Source: Certhia americana (Eukaryota > Chordata > Aves > Passeriformes > Certhiidae). From it: a stretch of 64,000 nucleotides of DNA. The stretch spans positions 14,758,538-14,822,537 of the forward strand of contig CM031870.1 in the NCBI GenBank assembly GCA_018697195.1. The letters run 5' to 3'. The position numbers and the translations under genes are program-made. This document shows, piece after piece, positions 53,930 to 64,000 of this stretch. A model generated the notes under the pieces. That model was not told where the DNA came from, did not search any database, and saw only the letters and a program-made list of their open reading frames with translations. Position 1 is the stretch's first letter; each line of letters starts with the position of its first letter.

Positions 53930-54285
53930 AAGGGAAGAAAAGGTTGCATTTGGTTTCTTCGGGAGAGAAACGAAGCTGCGAGCACCCGGTCACAAGGCAG
54001 AATTGGTGGCGTTTTTTGAACCACGTTTTGAAAAGATGCCCAAAGTGGAGTGACCCAGCCCAGTGGGACCGGACCACAGCCATGCCCGGCCATGTGCCCT
54101 CCCCGTGCCCAGCAGAGGAGCAGCGTGTGGCCCCAGCCAGGATTCCTTAAGTGCCAGTTCTCAGACTGCTGCAGCTCCTGCAGCCTCCAGCCCCAGGGAC
54201 ACTGCGGTGCCATGCTGGGGGTGAGGGAGTGGCTCCCCTGCAGCCACGGGGTGCTGTAGCAGACAATAAAGCGCTGAAACTGCCC
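53930..54285 (+). other. MCRIP2: MCRIP2 3'UTR
   Basis: Runs from the stop (53927-53929) to just past AATAAA at 54265. Unremarkable; the frames it contains are shadows. Confidence 0.75.
54265..54270 (+). terminator. MCRIP2: MCRIP2 polyadenylation signal AATAAA
   Basis: Canonical AATAAA about 340 bp after the stop codon. Confidence 0.8.
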
Positions 54286-54912
54286 GTGGGGATGCGGTTG
54301 TGGGATGGGCAAGAGGGGGAAACAGGGGGTGCAGCATCATGCCCTGCAGAGGGGGATGCTTCCAGCTGACTCCTGGCTCACTGGGCAACCTGGCTTCTGT
54401 GGATTCAAGAGGTTGGAGCTCCTCTTCCTTGCAGCTGCACCCTTGCCCCAGTGCTAACGCAGCCAGGGTCTGCTGCTGTCTTAGGTGATGTTTGGGACTG
54501 GAGGGGAGAGGGGCACATGGGCATCTGCAGGAGGGCTGAGTACCCTGGCCGTGCTCCAGAGCTGGGCTGCAGCATGGAGGTGGGCAGAGCTGCAGGAAGG
54601 GGAATGCCCACTGCCACAAAGGTCAAAAGGCATTTTGAGTGCCAGGCTCGAGGTCTCCCCCTCACCTGTGGTTGTCAGGGGGAGCTGAGAGAAGACAGGT
54701 GTGGCTGCCTGAGGTAGAAAGGATGGGGACCCCAACTTGTGCTTCTACAAAAAAACTCCTCAGCTGATGGGCTTTTTCAAGCCAGACTGAGCCTTTTGAG
54801 TTCTGGTCTTGTAGGACACCCCTCGACCCCCATGTCCTTCTCCCCAAGCAGAGGAGGCCAGCACAGGCTGGATAGAGTCTGATTCCGAAGGACGCCAGGA
54901 AACACCCACTGG
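54286..54912. other. Intergenic DNA between MCRIP2 and the ABCA3-side 3' end
   Basis: About 600 bp with no gene or recognised repeat between two convergent transcription units. Confidence 0.6.
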
Positions 54913-54927
54913 AAAAAAAAAATCATC

Positions 54928-54933
54928 TTTATT
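54928..54933 (-). terminator. ABCA3: Candidate ABCA3 polyadenylation signal AATAAA
   Basis: AATAAA on the minus strand followed by a 10-nt T-rich element, a typical cleavage context. It faces the MCRIP2 polyadenylation signal about 660 bp away. Confidence 0.45.
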
Positions 54934-56446
54934 ATTCTTATGATGGGAATAACAACCACCCTGCAGCCAGGGGGGAGTAGAAGCTGCCCAGGAGCTGAAA
55001 CTGCCAGCGCAGTGCCAGCAGCAGCTGTGGCCCTGGCAGTACCTGCCCACGGCGCACTCCTGGTCCTGCTCCCTGCCCCAGGCTGGCACACCTGGCACTG
55101 TGGCTGTGACTGAAATCAGGAGCAGCACCACGCACAGCCTCCAGTGCCTGCCTCGCTGACAGGCAGGGTGTGACAGCCCCCTGGGACAGGGAATTGCTGC
55201 TTTCACAACTTCATTTAGGCCAGGGTGGCCCCAGAGGGAGGCAGGGCTGGGGCCAGGAGCTGTCAGCCTTGCCATGGACTCTCTCACCAGCTCTGCCATG
55301 GCATCGTGGGCAGTTTGGGGGTTATGCTGCCTCTGTGCCCCCACCCCAGCACCAAACCTTGCAGGGGCCCCAGAGCCAACAGGACAGGGACTGATGCTGC
55401 TGTGCCCAGGGCACTGCCAGCCCCTGGCAATTTTGCATCTGACCCCCCTGAAACCTCCACATTGCCACTGTTCCCCATCCCAGGCAAAGCTTGGGAGGCT
55501 CTACTACATCCTGCTGTACTTCCCTTTCCAGAAAACAGTTACTGGGAGTTTCAGCACTTCAGCCACCCTCCCAGCAAAAAGCATCTCCCTTTTCCTTCCC
55601 TCCCTGGGAAAGTCACTGGTGCTGGGATTCCCCCCTGCATGGTCCCCTGGCAGTGCTGCCCCCCAGGATGCTCCCAGGGTGTAATCCCTCCCTGCCAGCA
55701 GCTCCAAGGTGTCCAGGGAAGCCAGTCACTTGCTGGCTGCTGACTAATAAAAACACACATCTTTAAGATCCGGGGAAATTCTTAGTAACATGATGCACCA
55801 TCGTTCTGAACAACAACATTAGGCAAAGGGAAGAAATGGAACAGGAAAGAATGAGTCAGTCACGAGGAAAAAAATGAAAACCCAACCCAAAAATAAAACC
55901 CAACCCCTGACAATGCAATCACTGGGAGGGAATCAGCCCCCTTGCCATAAATATTAATTAGTTGTGTGCAATTGTGTGTAGTACTATAGTGCAAATAGCT
56001 CTGCATTGATCATGGGGCAGCACCCGAGGGGCTGTCCCAGGTGACACAGGGACTAGTTAAGGACAGACAAGAATCAACACAGATTTCCAACAAACAAACA
56101 AAAAAACCCCAACCCAGCCATTTGGAAACTCCAGAAAGAGGCTGCCTCCTCCAGCTGGGGCCTGGCAGGACTGGGCAATGCTGGTGGCCAGCAGCATCCT
56201 AGAGCCAGGCAGGGCCAGGACAGCACCTTTGCTCCCTGCTTGCTGCTGGCACAGCCTAGTGAGGGGCAGAGGGGATGGGGATGAGGAGGGGGATGCAGGA
56301 TGCTCTGGTTGGAGCTGTGTGGGGTGTAAGGGGTGAGCTCAGCAGGACATGGGCACAGCAAGGGCATCGCTGGCTTTGAACTGGTCCCGTGGCTGCACTG
56401 CAGTGTGGGGCTGCTGGCAGAACCCCTGCATGGGCACAGCACTGAG

Positions 56447-56615
56447 GCCAGCAGCGTCCCTGGGCACCCTGTGACACTTCACACCCATCCTACAGAGCAC
56501 AGCCAAGACCCTGCAGCACCTCTCTCTCAACCCAGCAGTGTCCCCAAGGACCCTGTGGCACCTCTCACCCATCCCAGCAGTGTCCCTGGGCACCTCTCGC
56601 TGCCTCCAGCTCCCC
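56447..56615. repeat. 42-bp tandem repeat, four copies
   Basis: Units begin near CCCAGCAGTGTCCC and end near CACCTCTCACCCAT; four consecutive 42-bp copies with moderate divergence. Because 42 is a multiple of three, a plus-strand frame (56333-56854) shows a 14-residue repeat (SSVPxDPVAPLTH-like), but there is no sign it is a gene. Confidence 0.7.
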
Positions 56616-57339
56616 AGCCGTGCCTATCACGTGCTGTTCCTGGGCTGAGCTCTGGGCACTGCTCCAGCACCATGTCCTACCTCTCACCCAGTGCCAGCTC
56701 CTGGCACCACACAGCTCCCCTTGCACGGCTGGGGCCAGTGCCAGCTCCTCAGGCCAGGCTTGGCAAGCAGGCAGGAGGAGACAGTTTTCCCAAGCACTTA
56801 AAGGAGACAGAGCCTCCTCCTTCCCATGCCAGGCAGGTGCCAGACAGGAGCTGAGCTGGACACAAAGTGCTCCCACAGGCACTCCCTGCTGAGCCCAGGG
56901 ACGGTTTGGATCTGAGCTATGTGACAGCCTCCTGCTAAACCACGAGCAACCACCAACCACCACAGGGACATGGGGTGAGGAGCACGGGGCAGCGTCCAGC
57001 TGGGATGGGCAGGAATGAGGGGGGCCGAGGGGATCCTGCTCCTCCTCTGCCAGCCTGAGTCCAACCCCCTCTCCACCCATCCAGGCTCCTCCCGGCTTTC
57101 CTGGGCGGATTTCTTTCTCTGGATGCAGGGATGAAGGCTGGAGAGTGGCAGTGTCACACACGCCCACACCCGCCCCGAGCCGGTGACAGCAGCAGGAGCA
57201 CCGCCATCCTCTCACCCCTCCCCAGTGAACAGTTTGACATTTATACAGTGTTTAAGACACGCTGATATATAAATTACTGTCTCTATATATACTATGTATA
57301 GGCTGAGGGCCAGTCCGTGAGGAAGGGCACCGGGGGGGC

Positions 57340-60300
57340 TCATTTCCCTCTGTCCTCTGTGTAGTGCTGGAAGCGAGTGAAGCTCATGAAGACCTGCTCC
57401 AGGGAGATCTGGCTCACCGAGTAGTCCTCCAAACGATACTTCTCTTTGGCTTTCTCCAGGGCCCCAAAGACCTGCAGGGGAGGGCAGGGATGTGAGGGCA
57501 GCGTGCTTTGCTGTGGGGGGACTCCCAGGAGCCCGGGGGGAAGTGCAGGCTGTGACAGAGGAAGCCCCAGGCTGTGACAGGGAAAGCAAAGAAAGCGTTC
57601 TACTCCAGGAAAATTACACCTTCCCTGGCAGGAGAGTGGAGGGAAGCCAGGAATATGTGACAGCATTCAAAAATATATTCTGTGGATGTGATTGTTTTAC
57701 ACATTTGTATGTGATACATGCACACATATATACAAATATATATGTGTATATATGTATATTTATACATACACACATATCTGGGTTTGAATCCCTGCCCAAG
57801 GTTGCTGCTAACACATTATATACATATATATATATAAAATATTTATATAATATAGAAATAACTACATAGGATACTGTATACACTATACATAACTACCTGT
57901 ATCTGGCATACACATAATTTTTATATTGAGCTATATACACATTTATGAACTCACTCTCTCTAGTTTTTATATAATTCTATATGGTTTTCATATAATCTGT
58001 ATACTCTCTATATACTATACTCTATGTACTCTCTCTATATATACTCTATAGATGATACTACACACTTGATGTAAAGATTATATACTCCAGAGATAAATAT
58101 TATATTCCCTTGATATAAAGATTACATACTCCAGAGTATATGATCTGTGTAGAGTATATAACATAGTATATATATAATATAGTATATAATAAAGTATATA
58201 ATATTGTATATAATATATAGTATTATACAATACTATATAATACTATATATATATTTATTATTATATACTATTATATAGGATATAAAGTAGTATATAATAA
58301 AGTATATAAAACATATAATATAGTATATATATATAGTATATATATTACATACACTACATCCAGTGCATATAGTATACGTATATATAGTATATAGTATATA
58401 GATATATAAAAAAATATATATATATATATTTAGATACTGCATATGAAAACTCTCTGTATACTATGAATATCTCTATATAGTATACATGTATTTCCACATA
58501 GATACTGTACATATAGACAGTATATACAGAGAGATGCACAAGGTACACTCCACACATAACTCTGTATACCCTGGGCAGAGGGTTACATGCTGTATCTGTA
58601 CTGGGGGTTTTTAGCTTTGTTACTGGGCTGGGACCCCTCAGGGTCAGTGGCTGGGGAAAGCCACCACGCACAGCCCCGTTGGGACCACACAGTGCCACAT
58701 GGCACCATCTGAAGCCACTGCTGGGGGTTCCTGGGGCAGAGGGGCAGGAGCAGGGAGGTGCCAGCACAGGGAAGCCATGCCCAGCCATGCCACGTTCCCA
58801 CAGTGGAACCACCAAAAGCAGAAGCACCAAGAACATGGGAAGGGGCAGGAGAAGGGGTGAAGGCTCCCAGTGCCCCCTTACCTGTGCCCAGCTGAGGTTC
58901 TTGTTGGTCAAGTGGTAATGCACCATGCCCTGGTGCTCGTGCTTCAGGACACTGCCTGGGGAATCGAGCAGGGAGAGGCTCTGTGTCAGGGAATGTGCTG
59001 ATGTTCACACCCAGCACCCTGTCCCTGCTCCTGCAGCTCACAGTACCTGGGAAAGTCTTCTCCACGAAGGCCTTGAAGGCTTGCAGCTCACCCTCCTCCT
59101 CACTCCGGGTTTTGGCCAGCAAGGTGTATCCACTCCCAAATTTGCTCTTGAGGTGCTGGGGGCTGCCCAGGCACTTGAACTGCCCGTTCACCATGATGGC
59201 CAGCCGTGTGCACAGCGCCTCGCACTCCTCCATGCTGCAGGAAGGAGAGAGTTCAGAGAATCCCAGGATGGTTTGGGTTGGAAAGAACCTTAAAGCTCAT
59301 CTCATTCCATCCCCTGCCATGGGCAGAGACACCTTCCACTAGTCCAAGCCCAGTCCAGCACACTTCCAGTGAAGGGGCAGCAACAGCTTCTCTGGGCATG
59401 TAAGCACCAAGACACAAGCAGAAGCTTCTGGAGGTGTATCCCCTTCTCTCCAAACTCTTTCAGGAGGGAAATTTGGATAAAGCCAGCCACTGGCCGCAGG
59501 CAGCGTATAGCTACCCACCAGGCCCTGGAGGTGTGTCCCATCCCTTGGATGCCACCACTCTCTCTGATCTCTCTCATGCCAAGCCCTGCCCAGACAAGCC
59601 TCACCTGTGTGAGGTGAAGATGATGGATTTGCCACACTCCCGTGTCCGTGTCACTGCATCCCAGAGCAAGCGCCGTGCCACAGGGTCCATGCCAGTGGAG
59701 GGCTCATCCAGGAAGATCACAGGGGGGCCACCAATGAGGGCAATGCCAGCACTCAGCTTCCGCTTGTTCCCACCGCTGCAGAGCAATCACAGAACCGTTG
59801 AGGTCAGAAACCACCTGTGAGTTCACCAAGTTCAACCTTCAGCTGAAAAGGGGAGTGAGGAGCTGGGACAGAGACGCTGTCTGAGCTCGGGGAGTGTCAC
59901 CTGTAGGTCCTGACGAGCTTGTCAGCGTGTGGCTCCAGGAGCAGCCCCCGCAGCATGTTCTCCACGCAGCTGCCGATGTAGCGCTCGGGGATGCCGCGCA
60001 GCCGCGCGTACATGCTCAGCGTCTCACGGCCTGTCATGTGCTCCAGGAGGGCATCAAACTGCGGGCAGTACCCGATCCTCTGCTGCACCTTGGGCCCAGA
60101 GGAGCACACAGCAATCAGCCCATGGGCAGCTCTCCCAGCTGGAGGTGTCAGCACACCCGCGGGCTTTGCTGCTGCTGCTCCCAGTGATGGCGAACGAGGT
60201 GCAGCTCTGAAACCGTGGGGGGAATGAGAGGGAAATGCAGCCCTGGACCAGCTGGGCTGACAGGGATGGACAGATGTGTCTCTGGGTAGCAACTGGGTGG

Positions 60301-63300
60301 GCTCACAATGCCTCTGTCAAGGTGGTTCTTCACTGTGAGGGACCATTCTGGGGTGCCCAGGCTCCCAGGAGAAGGAGAGCACTGGAGGGCTGGTACCTCC
60401 CCCATGTCCTGGTCACTTCCAGGGACAAGAGCATGGGAGAAGGCAGTTCCAGGGAAGGAAGCAATTTGGGGCATGCTCTCAAGGAATGTTCTTCATGTCT
60501 GACTTTGTCTGGGATCCCCATTCTCTTAAGAGTTGGACTTGATGGTCCTTGAGGGTCCCTTCCAAATCAGAATATTCTGTGAAATCTGGGACACTGGTAG
60601 AGGAAGGACTGGACTGAAAGCCTAAACCCTGCTCAACTCTTCATCTTCCAAAGGGAGTGAGCAATTCCCAGCAAGGAGAACCCCTAGCAGAGGTCTGGAA
60701 AGGTTTGGTACACTCATTTTAGAGACCATTCCCCAATATTTTCCACATTTCCAACTACGGAGGTAAACTCTGTTGAAGGGTTTGCTACCCTCACCAGGTT
60801 TGGCCTCCATTTGTATCACATCTGTAATCCCAGTAGAGAGGAGACTGCTTCCACATGGCCAGATCATGGAGAGCTGAGCCAGCCAAGGACACAATGTCCC
60901 TGGGATATTGTCTCCACCTCTGGAGCTGCAACCACGTCCTCTTGGAGGCACTTGCAAGGTGGCTGAGCCCAGCCAAACACAGGATGCAACACCACCCTCA
61001 CCCCTGCAGCCTTGGGTACCACCTTCTTGATGTTGGCCAGAATGCTGTGGCCGTCCACAAAGGCGTCCCCTGACGTGATGCTCTCGTCACCCGTCAGCAT
61101 CTTGAAGGTGGTGGTTTTGCCTGCTCCGTTGAAGCCAAGGAGACCAAAGCACTCCCCTTTGCTGACTGCCAAGGAGATCCTGTCCACTGCCAGCAGGGAC
61201 TCCCGGCTGTCATAGACCTGGAGGAGATCACACATGAGCCACGTGTCGCTGCCCAGTGGCTTTGCCAGCCCTGAGAGGACATGGCTCAGGTGGCAGCAGG
61301 ATGCTCAGGTCATCTCCGCTCACCTTGGTGAGCTCCTTGATGACCAGAGGGCTGCTGAGAGATGACAGCAGCTCTGGTGGTGACTCCAAAACCTTCTTCC
61401 TCTCATCTGCCACGTCCCTGTCCTCTGGCAGCACAGACACCCTGTTCAGCAGGGCCACCTGAACACAGGGGGAAGACACACTCTGTGTCACCTGGCTGCT
61501 GAGGGATGAACAGGTTCCTCCAGGGTCCCCCAGCCTAGCAGGATCCATCCCTTCCATCAGCCACCTCTGGGGATGCCTCATTCCCTTTGCCAATCCATAC
61601 ACTTAACAGGATTGGCTCCTCCAAGCTCTGGGGATGCTCCCTGGGAAGATGGTTTAGGTGATGAGGGCCCATGTCCAGCTCACAGGGACTCCTGGGCTGG
61701 GCTTGGAGGGCACAGCTCCATCCCACGTGCTTCACTCACCCATTTCCGCCGCCTGCAGATACCACAGAGCAGAGTTCTCAGTCTCCAGAGAAGGTTTGTC
61801 TCAATGAGGAAGAGGAGGAAGAGGAAGGAAAAACCCTGGACGGCCAAGGAGGTCAGGTACCGACCGATCCCAGGGGTCTCCCAGGAAAAGTAGTTCATCT
61901 GATAACTGATATCTGAGGGAAGATGGAACAAAATCAGCTCCTGGATCAATCCACCCTTCGGGGAGGGGCAGATACACTGCAGAGGAAGCTGTGAGCCCAA
62001 AGCTTTGCCAGGCTCATCTCCATCCCACACTGCCCACAGCTCTTTCCAATGCTTCCCATGAGAGGGTTTGGGTCTGGAGGGGATCTGGCATAAGATGCCC
62101 AGTGGAGGCAGGCAGAGGACACCGATCTTGGGATTGGAATTTCTTTACTCATCTGTGAAACTTCCCCCAGCCCACAATTTCCTCCAAATCATGAGTAAGG
62201 TGATCCAGTTAAGGAATTTTCTCCTGTGTATGTCCCAATATGCTGCCCAGTTTTTGCTCTAAAATGGTACCTGTAGCTACTGAGGCCCCATGACACTGCC
62301 CAGTTCCACCATCCACCCCACACAGCCCCCCAGTGATGCTGTGGGGGTTGGCCAGATCAGGAAATAGAGACTCACTGAAGGCCTTGCAGATGAAGATGGC
62401 TTCAACAGAGGAGGTGCAGAACTGAATGAACTCATAGTTCTGGTAGAAGTCACTGATGCACTGGCCCAAGCAGTAATTGGGTAAGACGAGAAAAACTTTA
62501 TCCAGGGTTTTGGAGAGGTCCACCAAGCCCAGCTCTGAAAGAGAACAGGTGGATTAGAGACTGCTGGTTTGGTACTGCCAAGTTTAGAGGGGAGCCAAAC
62601 ATATTTTATCACATTTAAAGGGTGGGAATGGACTGTTGTAGGGTTTTTTGGCTATTGTGGGGACAACCCTGGGGTAAGAGAGCCCCCTGGGGGCTGAACC
62701 TTGTTGGTGATAGCTGGGCAGGTACAGAGGACAGTGACCCACCTGGGATGCTCATGATGGTGACAGCCAGGAAGGTGGCAGTGCCAGAGAGGATGTTGAA
62801 GATGGTGAGACGGGTGTAGGCTGTGGCAGCCACTGAGAAGAAGAAGCTGAGGAGGTACATGAGGGGGATGATGGCCCAGCCATAAAGGAGGAAGATCAGC
62901 ATCACATCAACGAGGTGGCTGTCTTGGGTGAAGGCTTGCACGTTGAAGGCTTGGAATATCACCTGGGACAGAGCAAAGTGGGGAGGAAGCAGGTTTGGCT
63001 TGACCTCAGGCAAGGTCTCCTTGTCCCAGTGGCCCAGGGTAATATCAGCACTGCACTGACCCAGACAACCCCTCATGGATGGGTCCTACCAGCAGCCCAC
63101 GGCTGTCCCCAGCAGAGGCCCCTTCTGCAGACTGGGATGCAGAAGGGCAGATCTGGGGAATTCCTCTCCAAGATCCCATGGACTTAACATTTTCAAGTCC
63201 CAACAGCACAAGTGCTCAGCTGCCAGAGGCAATTGGCCCAGCTGGCCACAGTCCAGCTCCCAGCAGGACCAAGGGACAGCTTTCTTGCTGGTCCTTTCTA

Positions 63301-63610
63301 CAGAGACAAAGCCAGTGGCCTTGTCCTTCTCCCTGCACCCACACACTTCCCAGAGGAGCAGCACCCAGCACTCCCACCAATAAAGGGGGCACTGGGGTGA
63401 CTCACCAACATCAGAGCACAAGGGATGAGGAAGTTGATGATGTCCCAGAGCAGGGCAGAAAGCCAGAAGTTGACCACATAAACGCCACTGACAAACTGGA
63501 CGTGCTTGGCCTTGATGGCGCGCTCGCTGACCAGCAGCAGAGCGAAGGTGCTGGCGAGTGAGGCCATCCCATACAGCAGGTTGATGGCAATGGCAAAGCC
63601 AGTCTGGCCT
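57340..63610 (-). CDS. ABCA3: ABCA3-type lipid transporter, C-terminal 612 residues (5' part off window)
   Basis: Eleven coding exons in transcription order: 63610-63406, 62962-62743, 62534-62376, 61912-61740, 61458-61324, 61217-61023, 60088-59901, 59775-59605, 59234-59047, 58955-58882, 57471-57340. Phases close; the human protein is 1,704 aa. Residues 1-230 of this part form the second transmembrane domain (hydrophobic helices, then FLIETNLL). Residues 298-500 are the second nucleotide-binding domain: Walker [11 protein letters not shown] (325-334), Q-loop CPQFD (370-374), signature SGGNKRKL (425-432), Walker B VIFLDE (444-449), switch TSHS (479-482). The tail holds [13 protein letters not shown], diagnostic of the subfamily. 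ABCA3 loads phosphatidylcholine and phosphatidylglycerol into lamellar bodies for lung surfactant. All catalytic motifs are intact. ABCA17, a neighbouring paralogue in many vertebrates, is the main alternative. Donor at 61022 (GTGGTA) is weak. Confidence 0.85.
57472..58881 (-). other. ABCA3: ABCA3 last intron, mostly AT-rich repeat
   Basis: Donor GTAAGG on the minus strand (plus 58881-58876), acceptor CTGCAG at plus 57472-57477. More than half is the TATA-type repeat described separately; the rest is unique. Confidence 0.9.
57710..58560. repeat. Large TATA/TATAC-type AT repeat in the ABCA3 last intron
   Basis: About 850 bp of TATA-rich words (ATATAG, TATATAAT, ATAGTATAT) in irregular alternation, nearly free of G and C from about 58,130 to 58,510. 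It is a compound microsatellite with many short palindromes rather than a fixed-unit array. A low-complexity region within an otherwise GC-rich block. Confidence 0.9.
59256..59405 (-). mobile_element. CR1 LINE 3'-end fragment in ABCA3 intron
   Basis: GGTTTGGGTTGGAAAGAACC, TTAAAGCTCATCTCATTCC and CCAAGCCCAGTCCAGC mark an inverted CR1 3' end, next to the exon that ends at 59234. Confidence 0.85.
59787..59843 (-). mobile_element. Short CR1 tail in ABCA3 intron
   Basis: CACAGAACCGTTGAGGTCAG followed by a CAAGTTCAACC tail; a 57-bp decayed CR1 3' end beginning 12 bp from the acceptor side of the exon ending at 59775. Confidence 0.6.
60089..61022 (-). other. ABCA3: ABCA3 intron between the two NBD2 exons
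   Basis: Holds a sense-oriented CR1 end (60485-60581) and no other exon. It separates the Walker A exon from the Q-loop exon. Confidence 0.85.
60485..60581 (+). mobile_element. CR1 LINE 3' terminus in ABCA3 intron
   Basis: GTTGGACTTGATGGTCCTTG, GGGTCCCTTCCAAATCAG and terminal ATTCTGTG (60574-60581). The 5' boundary is unclear. Confidence 0.8.
61913..62375 (-). other. ABCA3: ABCA3 intron within TMD2
   Basis: No exon or recognised repeat seen between the two flanking coding exons. Confidence 0.8.
62963..63405 (-). other. ABCA3: ABCA3 intron within TMD2
   Basis: No exon or recognised repeat; short shadow frames only. Confidence 0.8.
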
Positions 63611-63681
63611 CTGTGGGGACAGGGGGACACGTTAGGGCAGGGACACCTCAGCAAAGCAATGCTGAGGCTACACAGGGACAG

Positions 63682-63940
63682 CACAGAATCACAGAATAGT
63701 CTCAGATAGATGGGACCCCCAAGGATCATCCAGTCCAACCCCGGGATCAGCACAGACCCCCCAGCAATCCCACCCTGAGCATCCCAGGCAGTGCTGTCCA
63801 AACTCTCCTGGAGCTCTGGCAGCCTCGGGGCCGTGCCCATCCCTGGGGAGCCTGGGCAGTGCCCAGCACCCTCTGGGGCAAGAACCTTTCCTGATTTCCA
63901 GCCTGACCCTCCCAACACAGCTTCAGCCGTTCCTTTGGGT
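63682..63940 (-). mobile_element. CR1 LINE 3'-end fragment at the window edge
   Basis: Begins CACAGAATCACAGAATAG (the inverted terminal repeat), continues GGATCATCCAGTCCAACCCC and ends near GAACCTTTCCTGATTTCCAGC. Lies in the ABCA3 intron upstream of the exon ending at 63610; the next upstream exon is outside the window. Confidence 0.92.
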
Positions 63941-64000
63941 CCTGTCTCTGGTCACAGAGAGCAGAGATCAGCACCTGCCCCTCTGCTGCTCCTCTTAAAG

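Larger units (their letters stand above)
54913..57339 (-). other. ABCA3: Probable 3'UTR / 3' flank of the ABCA3 gene
   Basis: From the ABCA3 stop at 57340 the minus strand has no open gene. The first convincing AATAAA on that strand is at 54928-54933 and is followed by a T tract (plus-strand A run, 54912-54922). If used, the 3'UTR would be about 2.4 kb, longer than I would expect from human ABCA3, so an earlier non-canonical site is possible. The span contains the 42-bp tandem at 56447-56615 and a stretch around 55,770-56,000 that looks more AT-rich and less degenerate. Confidence 0.4.

Noticed and set aside
57340..63610. Possibility that the transporter fragment is a pseudogene (ABCA17P-like)
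   Set aside because: All eleven exons are open, splice phases close, and every catalytic motif of the second nucleotide-binding domain is intact.

Overview
The window is nuclear DNA from a bird, probably a passerine or another neoavian. Evidence: intron-rich genes with GT-AG junctions, CpG-island promoters, many truncated CR1 LINE copies carrying the avian terminal octamer ATTCTGTG, and proteins nearly identical to vertebrate orthologues. Gene content matches human 16p13.3 (RAB40C, WFIKKN1, METTL26, tRNA-Gly-CCC, MCRIP2 in that order), which corresponds to chicken chromosome 14. It is not prokaryotic; there are no operons, CRISPR arrays or insertion sequences. No new multi-gene system was found. 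The most unusual material is non-coding: tandem arrays, a duplicated promoter module, a palindrome and a conserved tRNA position.

Layout. 1-2,000: intergenic DNA ending in a C-rich 15/16-bp minisatellite (broken by a 100-N gap) that abuts the RAB40C CpG island. 2,514-36,179 (+): RAB40C, six coding exons with an 18-kb first intron; its long 3'UTR runs to about 38,850. 38,860-42,770: intergenic DNA leading into a GC-rich promoter with a 33-nt C run. 42,773-45,350 (+): WFIKKN1, two coding exons. 46,169-48,678 (-): METTL26, six coding exons, convergent with WFIKKN1. 48,807-48,877 (-): tRNA-Gly(CCC). 48,880-50,790: spacer with a degenerate GTGTCCC-type array. 50,793-53,929 (+): MCRIP2, five coding exons. 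57,340-63,610 (-): the 3' half of an ABCA3-type transporter (eleven coding exons: second transmembrane domain and second nucleotide-binding domain), whose 5' half lies beyond the right edge.

The genes do not form a pathway. RAB40C is an atypical small GTPase with a SOCS box (Cullin-5 ubiquitin ligase adaptor); WFIKKN1 is a secreted multidomain protein that binds GDF8/GDF11; METTL26 is a putative methyltransferase; MCRIP2 is a small RNP/stress-granule-associated protein; ABCA3 is a lamellar-body lipid transporter. Block order is conserved with mammals from RAB40C to MCRIP2. MCRIP2 next to ABCA3 is not the human arrangement.

Reading frames for the four complete genes were assembled by hand across splice sites; phases close exactly and give 281, 572, 204 and 144 residues. 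Family assignments rest on recognised sequence similarity, not on a database search. Repeat boundaries are approximate.
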